A stretch of DNA of 24,435 nucleotides from Reticulitermes lucifugus (lineage: Eukaryota > Arthropoda > Insecta > Blattodea > Rhinotermitidae). The notes under the pieces are model-generated. The model ran no database searches, was not told where the DNA came from, and worked only from the letters and a program-made list of their open reading frames with translations. Positions 1-11,100 of the stretch are shown in pieces (position 1 is the stretch's first letter; each line of letters starts with the position of its first letter). The position numbers and the translations under genes are program-made. The stretch covers positions 219-24,653 of the forward strand of contig JAKCWW010009075.1 of NCBI GenBank assembly GCA_026260175.1, written 5' to 3'.

Positions 1-66
1 TCTGTATCCAATGGCTTTTGCCTTGTATGGATGTGCTGGAATGTGTAATAAATACAATACAATTTT
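1..66 (+). repeat. Probable LINE 3' end with short ACAAT tail
   Basis: AATAAATACAATACAATT followed by a T/A run looks like the tail of a non-LTR element that ends in a short tandem rather than pure poly(A). The segment starts at the window edge, so the body is not visible. Known as a pattern in insect genomes; assignment is inference. Confidence 0.35.
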
Positions 67-324
67 TTAAAATGCGTTATTGCCAATTTAGTTTTTTTTT
101 TTTTTTTGTCATTCTACCAGTATATTTGAAATATAGCTGAGGCACTTTATTATATTTTAGACATGGTGTGGGAATGAAAACGTAATCATAACAAAGAGAG
201 TAGGCATGTGAGCCCAATCACAGACAGGCAGACTGTGCAAGCTCAGACGTGTACTGACACGTTGGGACATGAAACTAACAGTATGCTCTGCTTGAGGAAC
301 ACCAGAGAGTGATCTTAAAAAATA

Positions 325-1294
325 AATATTTTAAGTCCTGTTCTAGCTGGGGAGTAATAAAACATGGCGTCCCTCAAGGATCAATACTTAGACCACTGCT
401 TTTTCTGCTGACTGACCGAAAATTACAAATAATAAAAATAATAATAAATCTAAATTAATTCTTTTTGGAGATGACACAAGTATAATTGCTACTAACCCCA
501 ATCCCACAGTTTATAAATGTTATCAATATGACATTTAAAAATATAGATGAATTGTTTAAAGCCAATTTATTATCATTGAATTTTGATAAAACTAACTTTA
601 TAGAGTTTATAACTAAGAACAGCTTCCATATTGACATTAACATTGGCTGTGATAATAAACTAATTTACAGTACTTCCAACTTAAAGTTTTTGGGATTAAT
701 AATAGATAATACACTAACATGGAAAAGTCATATAGAAATGATTGTGCCTAAATTAAGTGCAGCCTGTTTTACAGTTAGAGCCGTTAAATCTCTTGTGTCA
801 CGGGATACCTTGATGATCTACTCCTATTTTCGTTCTATTATGAATTATGGGTTAATATTTTGGGGGAAATTCCTCAGACAGTAATAGTATTTTTAAATTA
901 CAAAAGAGGATTATTAGAATCATAATGGGCACTGGAACCAGAGATTCTTGTAGAGAACTCTTTAAAACATTAAAAGTTTTACCACTGCGATCTCAGTATA
1001 TACTGTTACTTGTACTTTTTGTGGTTAAAAATAAAAAACATTTTAAGATGAATTCCAAGATATATACCATCAATACTATGAATAACTCCAACCTCTATCA
1101 ACCCTTATCACATTTATCTATTTGTCAGAACGGACCTTACTATTATGGCATTAAGGTATACTCGTATAACAGGCTTCCTTGTCAAATAAAGGATCTGTCA
1201 CAATATCCAACAATTTAAATCATCTCTGAAAGGTACTTTTCATCAGCATTCATTTTATTTATTTGATGAATATTTTAATTACAAAGAAAATTAA
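325..1294 (+). pseudogene. Decayed non-LTR retrotransposon reverse transcriptase, C-terminal part
   Basis: RT motifs can be read across three frames. GVPQGSILRPLLF (from about 367) is the RT fingerprint PQGSxLGPLLF. FGDDTSIIATNPNPT (464 on) is the catalytic [FY]xDD box, with Gly in the variable place. From about 525 in another frame comes LSLNFDKTNFIEF, then LKFLGLIIDNTLTWKSHI (the FLGxxxDxxLxWxxHI thumb motif) and a LKFLG-to-YGLIFWG stretch. After a frameshift in a five-G run (862-866) the frame continues as FKLQKRIIRIIMGT and YYGIKVYSYNRLP, and after another shift near 1212 it ends at a TAA (1292-1294). At least three frameshifts make it inactive. Clade is uncertain (Jockey/CR1-like). Confidence 0.8.
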
Positions 1295-1690
1295 TTTGTA
1301 CATAATGAACTGTTATTGGACATACTCTGTTTTATATGAATCATGATATTGTAGATATATGTTTTAACACATATGACGAATTTTATATAAAATGAATTAA
1401 GGTTGCTGTGGAATTTCTCAAGTTGTTGTAATGTACACATTGTTCTCTTAAGAAAACCGATTTGATTTTTGATTCTTTCAAGTTTTGTAATGCTAACATT
1501 GTTTTGTTTGTATATTGAATTTGTTTATTTTATGAAACAATATGTGAAAGTTTTATGAGATCCCATCCTTCTGTATACAATGACTAGTTCTATATTTTTC
1601 TGTATTATTTATTTTTTTATTATCATACATTATAGAGATTCTTAATAAGTAACAAACCTTTGGATGTAGAGTTTGTCATTATATAACAAC
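1295..1690 (+). repeat. Probable 3' UTR of the upstream LINE fragment
   Basis: AT-rich, no coding signal. Two related stretches, near 1418-1450 (CAAGTTGTTGTAATG...ACATTGTT) and 1479-1507 (CAAGTTTTGTAATG...ACATTGTT), form a diverged direct duplication, common in LINE 3' UTRs. The far border is unclear. Confidence 0.4.
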
Positions 1691-1715
1691 ATATAATGGT
1701 TCTATATCAAGATAA

Positions 1716-2650
1716 ATGCCCTTTGCCATTCCCATGGTTTGGAGGGAACCAAGAGACCACACATCAGATTGTTACTTTTGTTAAGAAACATAATAGAGAT
1801 CACCTCCAAATTCAAACATGCAGTAAAATATCCAGATTTGCCATCTGCAATGTGGCCTGTCCCACACAGTGCAGAGTTGCCTGTACCAAAGCCTCCGGAA
1901 AATCTGACTTTTAGTAATGACAACTCTGATTCTGACGAAGTTCACAGACAGCAAGAAGGGGACAATGTTGATTGCGATCTGACATTTGAAGCAAGTTGTT
2001 ATTCACCTCAGCCCCATTTATTAACACGAGGAAATCTTAACAACCTTGTCCGCGATTTGCATTTGTCTAAAAAACAAGCTGAACTCTTAGGTTCCAGACT
2101 AAAAGGGTGGAATCTTCTCCACCAAGATACTGAAATATGTTTCTTTCGCAATTGCCAAATTGGATTCAAAGAATTTTTCTCTCAAGAAAATGATCTGATA
2201 TTTTGTAACGATGTTTGCTGTGTTATAGAGGCTCTTGGACACCAACACGGTTAAACTGAGTGGCGTTTTTTTGTTGACTCTTCAAAAGTAGTTAAGGACA
2301 GAAAACATCATTACATCCAAAAACAGTGGCCTAAACAAGAATCACTTATTCCAGGACAGAAAAATGTAGTAAGTACTCCATTAATCAACACTGAAAAGGT
2401 TCATTTACCTCTGTCGCACATCAAACTTCGATTCATAAAAGAATTTGGTCAAGGCAATGGATCAAAATGGCGCTGGATTTATGTATTTGAAAAATAAGTT
2501 TTCCAGGACAAGTGATGCTAAAATCAAAGAAAGGGTACTGTTGAACCTCAAATAAAAGTGTTAATACAGGACATAAAATTTGAAGACCATCTCACAGGCA
2601 AAATATAGCAGAAAGTCATCTGCTGTTACTTTTTAGGTAATGTATATGCT
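1716..2650 (+). pseudogene. Broken copy of an uncharacterised multicopy arthropod protein gene
   Basis: A start at 1716 opens MPFAIPMVWREPRDHTSDCYFC, then a stop; a one-base shift near 1781 moves to the frame that runs to 2254 with YPDLPSAMWPVPHSAELPVP, an acidic stretch SDSDEVHRQQEGDNVDCD, LNNLVRDLHLSKKQAELLGS and FCNDVCCVIEALGHQHG. After another shift the text continues as TEWRFFVDSS, HHYIQKQWPKQESLIPGQKN and HIKLRFIKEFG, then more breaks up to VLIQDIKFEDHLTG near 2600. From memory this order of motifs recurs in many insect predicted proteins with no known function, often as repeated copies; it may be transposon-linked. The CxxC (DCYFC) could bind metal. No introns are seen, which suits a retrocopy or transposon-carried copy. 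Confidence 0.65.
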
Positions 2651-2835
2651 GTCTGTAATATAATGTAAATAAGGTTTTCTTCAAAATTCAACCATGCGTC
2701 ACTTAAAAACCTTGCCTGATAGAAGAAAACTAGCAACATATTTGAACTCAACATAAAAAGTGCTATTGAGTTTACCCACTTTAGTTTGTGTGAAAAAAGA
2801 TAAGAATTATTTTGTTATCCAGTGTTATCAGACTT

Positions 2836-2900
2836 GCTATACGGTAGCATAATTGGTAGAGTGCTGCTTTATGCTAGCTGGCCCAGGTGTGATTTAAATA
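2836..2900 (+). repeat. Degenerate tRNA-derived SINE head
   Basis: TAGCATAATTGGTAGAG (2845-2861) fits a pol III A box. About 40 nt on, CCAGGTGTGATTT (2883-2895) stands where the B box (GGTTCGANTCC) should be but is decayed. No cloverleaf, so not a working tRNA. Confidence 0.45.
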
Positions 2901-3924
2901 CATGATTTCAAACAGCACATTGATGTCACTTCATTTCATAACAGCAACAAGGACACTGAGTAGATCCGTACACCAAACAAACTCTGGACATTTTAAAAAG
3001 TGAGATTTAAGTTCTCATGGCAGTGAATATGGGTAGTGCCTGTCTACCAAAATACACTGTATCGCATCTCAAAAGATAACAGTCTTTATTTTAAAAAGTG
3101 TTTCGTTTAGAATTTGGAAAAGTATGCACTGTTTTTAAATCAGATTACAGGTGACACCATATTACTTACAGATATGTATTCAGAAGATTATGCTCTTTCA
3201 TACATTTATTTTGTAATAACATTTTTTCAACAGCAGGGTTTATTGTCAGATAAGATAGGAAGGTAATCAGTCATAAATGATTTTGTAGGTAAGGATTTTG
3301 AAAAATTTGATCCTGACTTATTTAACTGTATTATTTTTACTCAGACAGACTGAGAACACATGAAAATCTGAGGCCTGAGAGCTGGTTAATGAGTCAACAT
3401 TTGGGTAAGTAAAAGTTTAGACTATTATCACTATGAACATATGCTTATTGTTAGATTTAGGATTAGGTTTGTAGACTTTGTCATCTTGCATTGTAAGAAG
3501 AAGATGGCATTTTGGGAAATGGATCTTTTCATATACTTGGGCACAGTGGTTGTGGGGTGGGGGGTATCAGCTCCTGAAATGTTATATTCCTTTCAAATAC
3601 AAGAACAAAGGTAGAAAAGCGTAATGTTGCCGCTGTACAGACAATGAAGGCATGTATGTGTGGAGTAGACATATCATTTTGAATGCAAGATGATGGGCAA
3701 AATCTAGAAACCTTAATTACTGTCTTTACTGTTAACGGAAACCACAGATATTAACCTTACGTATTGAAAAAACAATACAGTAAGTATTAGTACTGTTATT
3801 ATATAAGTTTTTGGATTAATAATTTTTATGAATGCCTCCTTATAACAAGAAGAACACATTCCAAGTACCACATTAAATATATATATAATTATCTCAAATT
3901 AGTTTTTGAGTAGCACAAAACAAT

Positions 3925-3988
3925 TTTATTGGAAGTATTTAAATATGTAAATAATATGTAAAAAATATATCTTCTGTATACATTTATT
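3925..3988 (-). terminator. Poly(A) signals of the transporter gene
   Basis: Reverse-strand AATAAA hexamers lie at 3983-3988 and 3925-3930, about 100 and 160 nt after the stop codon in an AT-rich stretch. This is the expected place for mRNA 3'-end formation; which one is used cannot be told. Confidence 0.5.
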
Positions 3989-4087
3989 CAGTTATATATT
4001 TTGAAATTGCAGCTCCTATGTCACAACTTGCATCTTTAAACATAAATAAAATTCATAAATGACAGTCTTCACTTTAAGAGGCCTCTA

Positions 4088-4243
4088 TTACAAGCGTGTA
4101 ACAAATGTAGTCTCATTGAGAATCTTCTTTGGTCTGTTCCACGACTGTTCTTCTACTGACCCATAAATCAGGTATGTGATGTATGGAATTGTAACCACAC
4201 CAATGGAAACGTAGAACACATATTGCCATTGCTGTAGCTTTTG
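4088..4243 (-). CDS. SLC17 transporter coding exon 9 (last TM, C-terminus, stop)
   Basis: Acceptor TGTGTGTCTTTTTACAG. Encodes Q467-L517 and TAA (4088-4090), with a second stop TAG directly after it. QQWQYVFYVSIGV matches the family (E/Q)WRxVFYIxA start of the final helix, and YLIYGSVEEQSWN matches YxxFGSGExQxWa. The last three residues, TRL, fit a class I PDZ ligand ([ST]-x-[VIL]). Confidence 0.93.
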   Translation of the reverse strand, partial: QKLQQWQYVFYVSIGVVTIPYITYLIYGSVEEQSWNRPKKILNETTFVTRL

Positions 4244-7200
4244 CTGTAAAAAGACACACAAATCAAATTCCATTTTTTAAACATCTTTTAGATATTGTTT
4301 GTGGAAGAAACAAACAGTAATTTTCTGTGATGCAAGTATTCCCCCCACCCCCCAACCCCCAGAAACACAGGTTACAGGTGTAAACATCTTTGGTGTTTGA
4401 GAACATCAAGGATGGTATTTTCTTCCTTCTCAAGATCCTTAAAAATAACTGTGTTTCTTTCTTTATTTTATCAGTACAAGTTGTAAGCTACTATGGGAAT
4501 ATACAAACATATCTACGGATGAAATTCAGAACAGGCAGCATTAAAGAAGAAATGTTCTCTAACATATTTCTGGTACAGCCTGTGGCTGTACTTACACTTT
4601 GTGCGACACATTCATGTAAGAAATGATGCGTGTCATCATGGAGATGTACTGAAATTCCTTATGAAGCATATGTCTGGGATTAAAGTAAAGTAATTTGTAG
4701 TAAACAACAAAAACTCTAAAAATATGACCAACTTACAACACATTAACAATTAATGCATTTAGGTATTCACTAAAGAATATATTCTTTGATTGTGTCACAA
4801 TACCAGTCCAACTGCAGGAATAGTGTAGTACTGAAAGTGGTAAAATTACCATAAATATTTAAGAAGAATTGCATCTTATTTTTAAATCCTGGCAGTCACC
4901 TGGAGAGACTAGAACAAAGGCTTTTACTGCTTGCATTCCAGATATAAGCCTGCTGCATCACCACTATTCTCATCTGCTTGGCTAATTGAAGCATGCTTGG
5001 GAGACTTGTGAAAAATTTTCAACAAGAGTTTGGGAAGCACTGTCTGATGTGTTCACAAAAAACTATGACAAACAGGAACTTTGTATTAAGTTTGACTTTG
5101 GTATTTCATTTTTTTATGTTTTAAAACTGAAAGGAGTAAATGGTGCCTGTGGATATTAAACAGTTTGATTTTTGTTTTGTATTTTTTATTAAATTTTTCA
5201 CTAACCTTTAAGATACCCTCCTGGTCCAGTTAAAATCCCACTATTATGCTAACCTGTACATGTATTTGGATAAACCAGTACACTATATGTGTATCAATTG
5301 CACGGAGAATGCACAATATTAAATTTGTAAATCAATGTGTCTTTATTAGTAATGCATATATGAGACAGAAATAAGACACATCAGTGTGAAGTGTTTGTTT
5401 TTTGGGACTGCACAGTAGGTGACTGTTCCATAAGGTTATTTATGATTGATAGGAGTACACGTCTCTTTACATTTTCTACTAGAGTAGCCTATATGTAGAT
5501 AATGATTGAATATATTGAAGTTTTATTAACATTTATACTTGGAAATTTGTATGCATAGTGTAAACTTGTCTGTCACCAGCAGCCAACTGAAGCTTCTGTG
5601 TTCTGCTACATACAAAGGCCTTTTCTTCCCCACACTGCAATCTATCACATGGGTGTCCTTTTCATTTTCAAAATCTAGAAGTGCACAGCCGACCATCACA
5701 AGCATCACACTTGTCACTTGGTAAAATCAGGATGTGAATTGTTAAGGACAGGTGTAAAGAACTGCTGTAAATCATATTGTGTGATATTTTCCCGAGAGCC
5801 CACCAGAGATTCAGAAGGGGGGGTAGTCTACCTCTGGATTGTATTGTATCCAGAGGAAGCATCTCGCATTTGTCTCTGCTTTTGGAAAGAGGTGATCCAG
5901 GAAAAGTAATAATGTGGTAGTTTTTCCATTTGGTGTAAAACAGTTTACTGAAAAACCTAAGGGACCCTCATGACAAGAAAGTTATGAAGTACATACATTT
6001 TGATGTGTCTACACTCTACTGAATTACCTTCTTCATTATAAACCAATATATTTGTCATAAGACCATGTTACATGATACAATGTGCACTGTGTCTTCAGCT
6101 CCAAAGTGGGTCAGCTAGGAAAGACACAGCCATTGCTTAAAGGTCGCACAGGGTATTGGCATTATCTGATCTTGCATGGAAAGCATTAAAAAAAAGAAAA
6201 GATTCTTACCTGTCCCTGTGTGAGGAAGCCAGTCACCAAGGGGGAGAATATGCCAGCACTGTTTGCAAGAGTGTATGTCATGCCAGAGAGGGTACCAGCA
6301 TAGTTGTACCCCAGATCCATGTGGTTGAGGTAGCTGCCTCCAAAGAAAGCTCCTCTAGTTGTCAGAGTGATCACAAGTAGGATAACAATTGCTGTTGTGT
6401 TGTGTCCAATGAGGGTAATCATCAACAAGGACACAGCAGGACCACAGGAAGCTGGGTTACAACACAAGTAGCATACCTATCGTTGTTTTGAAGTTAAAGT
6501 ACAGTACAAATATCGTCATTGCAAATTTCATTGTGTTTTAAGGTGCCTGGTTGATTCATTACATCACCCGCCTCAAAACTGGAATTTTTCTGTCAAGTGT
6601 CCCCACTCAAAAATCAAGAACAATGCAGTAGGATGATTTCCCATACATTTTGAAATACTGTATTTGAACTGTTTTCTGATTCTAAACCAAGTGTCACATT
6701 CCAGTTTAATGAAATGTAAAGCATGCAGCAATTGTTTGGGCAGAGACACTCACACAGGCCCTTGTGACCAGAGGTAGTTTTAACAGAGGATAACACATTG
6801 TGTTTCACAAATTACATAGAGTACGGTTGGTGAAGTGGACCCCCTGTTTTTTAAAATTTACATAAATCTTGCTCTTTAAAAGTTTCAATGCCATCTGAAA
6901 TAATATTATTACATTTTTACTAGTACTAATTCATGTATTTTAAACTATTGGTTTTATGATTGTCATTTTTTGTGTGATTGGTTCTGATAATTTAGCATTT
7001 AATTATAATTTATAATTTACTCATCCTTTGTATTTTATGTCCCCAAGATGGCCACGTGTTTGGCCGAAACGTGTAGGAGGTCATTGTGTAAATAAATTAA
7101 ATTTTAATATACTTGTGTGCTTTCTGTTGGTACTACTAAATAGCTGTAAGCTTAGGAGGAAAAACAACAGCGCGTGTAAAGTTGCGCCCCGAGCAAGCGT

Positions 7201-7699
7201 GTAGGGTCCACAATAGCAGACCTTGGTTTTTAACATTCTTCCCAGCATTGCTGCCATGTTTATACTGCAAAACCTAAGCTTATCATATTTCTGGAGTCTA
7301 GTAGCTACTGCTATTGATATTAATTCAAACACTTGCCTAAACTTAAGATCTCATGGCACAATAGCAAATGATTACTTACATTACAGAGGTTCTGGTCTGG
7401 GCGATTTTCAACAAACAGGAAATATGGCCATCTTTCTTGCCACAGCTCAACAGACTGTCTTTCTACGTAGAATGGATTACAAAGATTTCCGAAAAAGTGC
7501 AGCACTATACAGTGGAAATACTATAGGGTCCACATTAGCCACAGGGTCCACATCCACTGACCCTACTCTACAAAAGAGTAATGCAGTCTACACAAATATT
7601 TTTATAATAAAAATAGGTGTCATTTCTAGATTGCACCACTCTTTGTCCTTTAATCAGAGACAGTTTTTATTTTGCAGGCACACACACACACACAAACAA

Positions 7700-7734
<35 letters not shown>

Positions 7735-8145
7735 CATACATACTCACATGCCCATACATGTGCTGTACACATGCCCACATGTGGCTGCCCATACATACAC
7801 ATACACACAAACAAAAAAATGCACATACATACATACATACATAGTGTATGTACTTGTAACTACAAATACATGATACTCATACTGTTTGCTTAACAAAGCT
7901 TACCAACCCCATTGAAGATCCGATAAGCACCCAGTTGTGAGATGTAACCTTGAGCTCGAAGCCATTGTGATAGAAACCCACACGTAACGCTTGATATCCA
8001 GGTAGAAAGGTAAGGCAGAGCTGATATTAACCCACTCTGTAATCAAAGATTGTGGTTATAATGCCAACAGTTTTTATTTACACTTTACCTTTTAAAACCA
8101 GTGGTAATTACATATACCACCTGCTGTAATACTGAGTTTAAAACA

Positions 8146-8192
<47 letters not shown>

Positions 8193-11100
8193 TATTTACT
8201 TACATATACATACGTACATAGGGGGTAAAAATTTCTGTGTGACTAAAACTTTTTTTTCAATGCCTCTCTGTAAGGTATGTGCATCGTATTTTTCAGATTT
8301 TCATTTAGAATGTAATTAGTGTAACACGTGCCATAATTATGGAATAAAGACCAGACAGTGAGCTAAAACATGTAGTCGTCAAATTTTAATCATTGCATTT
8401 ATTCATTAGATTCTCTTTAACTATGTTCCATTTCTTTGACAGAAAATATAGGGCTCCGTTTCATCCAGGGGCCTGGGTAAAACTGCCATTTTGTAAGGTT
8501 TCAGAAAACCACAAATTTGAGATGAATCAAATTTTTAAAGAACATGTTAAAAACTATGCCACTTTCCTTAACAATCCCCACAACTACTACTGTTTAGTTT
8601 ATGTCATTAAAACAAACTAAACTCCAGTTACATGATGATTTACCTTCGAGGGACCGTTTTACATACAATTCCCATATATACATGCATAATACATACATAC
8701 GCATACATACATACATACATACCTACATACATACATACATACATACCTATATACATACAAACATACATACATGCATACATACATATGTACTTACAGGCAA
8801 GAATAGAAAGGAAACATATTGGTGCGCTTCCATGGCAACAAGTGTTACGCGAACACGTCATAATGGGACGTTGTACATGCATTGTCTGGCTTGTTATTGT
8901 TATTGGCGTAGATGTAGCTGTTAACAATATTAAAGTGTTCAATGTTTCAATGGAGATGTGACAGTGGGTTCCGTTTGTACTGTTGTTGAGCTACAAATTA
9001 TTTTGTACTGCTGGTAACAATAATAAGTATCAAATATTATTAGTGTGTGTCTGTATTCTTGCCTTAGTTATCTGGCATGCAAATCACATCTTTTCTGTGC
9101 TGAATTTTATTTTTATCTATGGCCTGTCTGGCTGTACCACATTTTTCCAATGGTAAGATTTTCATAAAAAAATTACTGAACGTAAAATGTGTGTTTTGAT
9201 TTTCTCTACAGCTTTTGTCTGAAATATTTCTCATTCTAAGAGGAAGTCATCGAGATATTATCATAACTGTACATAGGTCTTCATGTAAAGTACCCATTTC
9301 TCTTGTTAGATTTGAATGAATCTAGAAATTCTTGACATTTAGAAAAATCCACAAATATCAAATTTCATGAAAAGCCATCCAGTGGGAGCCAAGTTGTTCC
9401 ATGTGGGCAGACGGATACACAGCCATGCCGAATCTAATAGTCAGTTTTCGCAATTTTGCTAGCGCACATAAAAGGGGTACGTATTGTTGCATTTCAATGG
9501 CAACAATGGTTATGTGAACAAGCCACAATGTAACATTGTACATACATTGTTTCTCATGTTAATAACTCATTTTCCATTCAGTTTCTATTCTGTATTTTCC
9601 CTGTGCTTAGGTTATTAGTAATTTTCCTTCTGTCGTAGATTGTTGCTGTTCAATTTTATTTTGTCCACTACTTGTAGTAATTCATTCAGTTTTGCATTCT
9701 GAATTTTACCCAGCTGTATCACAGGTTATGTGCTCCCTTAAATATTCCAAAGACCTAGCTCATGACAAGGCCTCTCCTAAATTTTCTGCAGATTTATCCC
9801 AGGATGAGGTTTCATATTTAATTTATCACAGGTTTCTATCATGTCAAATTCTATCATAAAATTTACACCAGTTTCTGTTCTTTCTTGTAACCTTCACATA
9901 TTGAAGTAATGCTAATTCTGATTTCATTGTAAATCTGTCATTGCAACTTTCAGTAACTGGTATGCACCATCAAATGGAGTACCTGAAAGTACAAAAATTA
10001 AAATCAATCCATCATCATCATCATGAATGTAAACAGATGTAGGACACCTGGGTCCTGTCCTGTGAAAACTCAATCTTGAAGGACATCTTGTTTTTGGTCA
10101 ATATGTGTCCACTTAAATTTTTGTACTATTAACAACACAATGGGATGACATTTGTTAAAAAAGATGTAATTGAAACTTTTCAAACACACCTGGGTGATGT
10201 CAAATTGAAGAATGTTCTTGCAATACGTTGGCATCTCAGTTAGAAGAGTGAATGTAAGCCATGTCATACTACATGACATTCCAAGGGCAGCCCAAACAGC
10301 ACCTGATGTCAGGATTTTACCCCATGGTACAGGTGCACTTCCCTAAGACATTCATATGTTCATTCAGTTATGTTTGCTTGTTTGTTTGTTGTTTATTTAA
10401 TGGCAGTTTTAGACAGGCACACTGTATGGTGTTTTGTGATAGGGTAGTTGGTGAATATTGTATTGGAATCTGTGGAAGGCAGCAGTTTTGGCCTGCTTTG
10501 ATATACAATGTCAGTGTCTGCCTGGAAGGAGTAAGGAAAACTATGAAAGACTTTAGCAACAATAGCACGCATAAGGGCCAAGATTTTAAACAATTGGCTG
10601 TGAAGTTCAGTGATAATTGTACAGTATAATACAGTGAAATTAGACTATATCAAAACACTGAAACAATCTTTAACTGGCAGACCTCTACCATCAGTTAAGT
10701 GTGCTATGGAAGCCATCTTTTTCTGCATCTCCCTTGATAACAGAAGGATAAGTACCAACCACAAAGTTTAGTAAAATTTTCGTATCAACACCCACATAGT
10801 CAACCTCCTGTCTTTTACAGTAATGAACAGTGAAAGTATAGTTGTGTTTCTGCCTAAGCACCATGCCATGAAGATAAATAGATGGAATGGGGTAAAGGCT
10901 TGGTACTAGTAAATGACATGAGTTATTAGCTTCATGTTCCAGCTGCATAACCCCAGTCAAATAATCCTAGAAGTGACTGGCTGGTAGGACAGGAAAGGTT
11001 CATAACATAGCTTGATGTGCAGAGGAAAATAATCTTGCTCTTGCTGGAAACCAAACACTGTCTCCCACCCACCCACCCCTCCCCCACCACCACTACCACC

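Larger units (their letters stand above)
2651..4087. other. Intergenic stretch and transporter 3' UTR
   Basis: AT-rich. Holds a degenerate tRNA-like SINE head (2836-2900), a G-rich patch GTGGGGTGGGGGG near 3553-3566, and the transporter 3' UTR with poly(A) signals toward 4087. No coding region was recognised. Confidence 0.6.
6452..7903 (-). other. Intron 7 of the transporter
   Basis: 1452 nt. Holds a LINE-3'-end-like hairpin (7042-7105) and a CA/TA/ATAC microsatellite (7677-7846) close to the exon 7 donor. No gene is supported; open frames across the microsatellite are artefacts of its lack of stop codons. Confidence 0.75.
8037..10189 (-). other. Intron 6 of the transporter
   Basis: 2153 nt. 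Holds two ATAC/CA microsatellites and a dispersed repeat (9165-9550, with a related fragment at 8808-8887). The stretch 9550-10189 is AT-rich with a short CAT run at 10009-10025 and no gene. Confidence 0.8.

Noticed and set aside
7650-8961. Several Tyr/His/Thr/Ile-rich open frames
   Set aside because: They are translations of ATAC and CA microsatellites, which have no stop codons in some frames.
10261-10629. A 122-codon plus-strand open frame
   Set aside because: Its first part is antisense to transporter exon 6 and the rest shows no motif or splice support.
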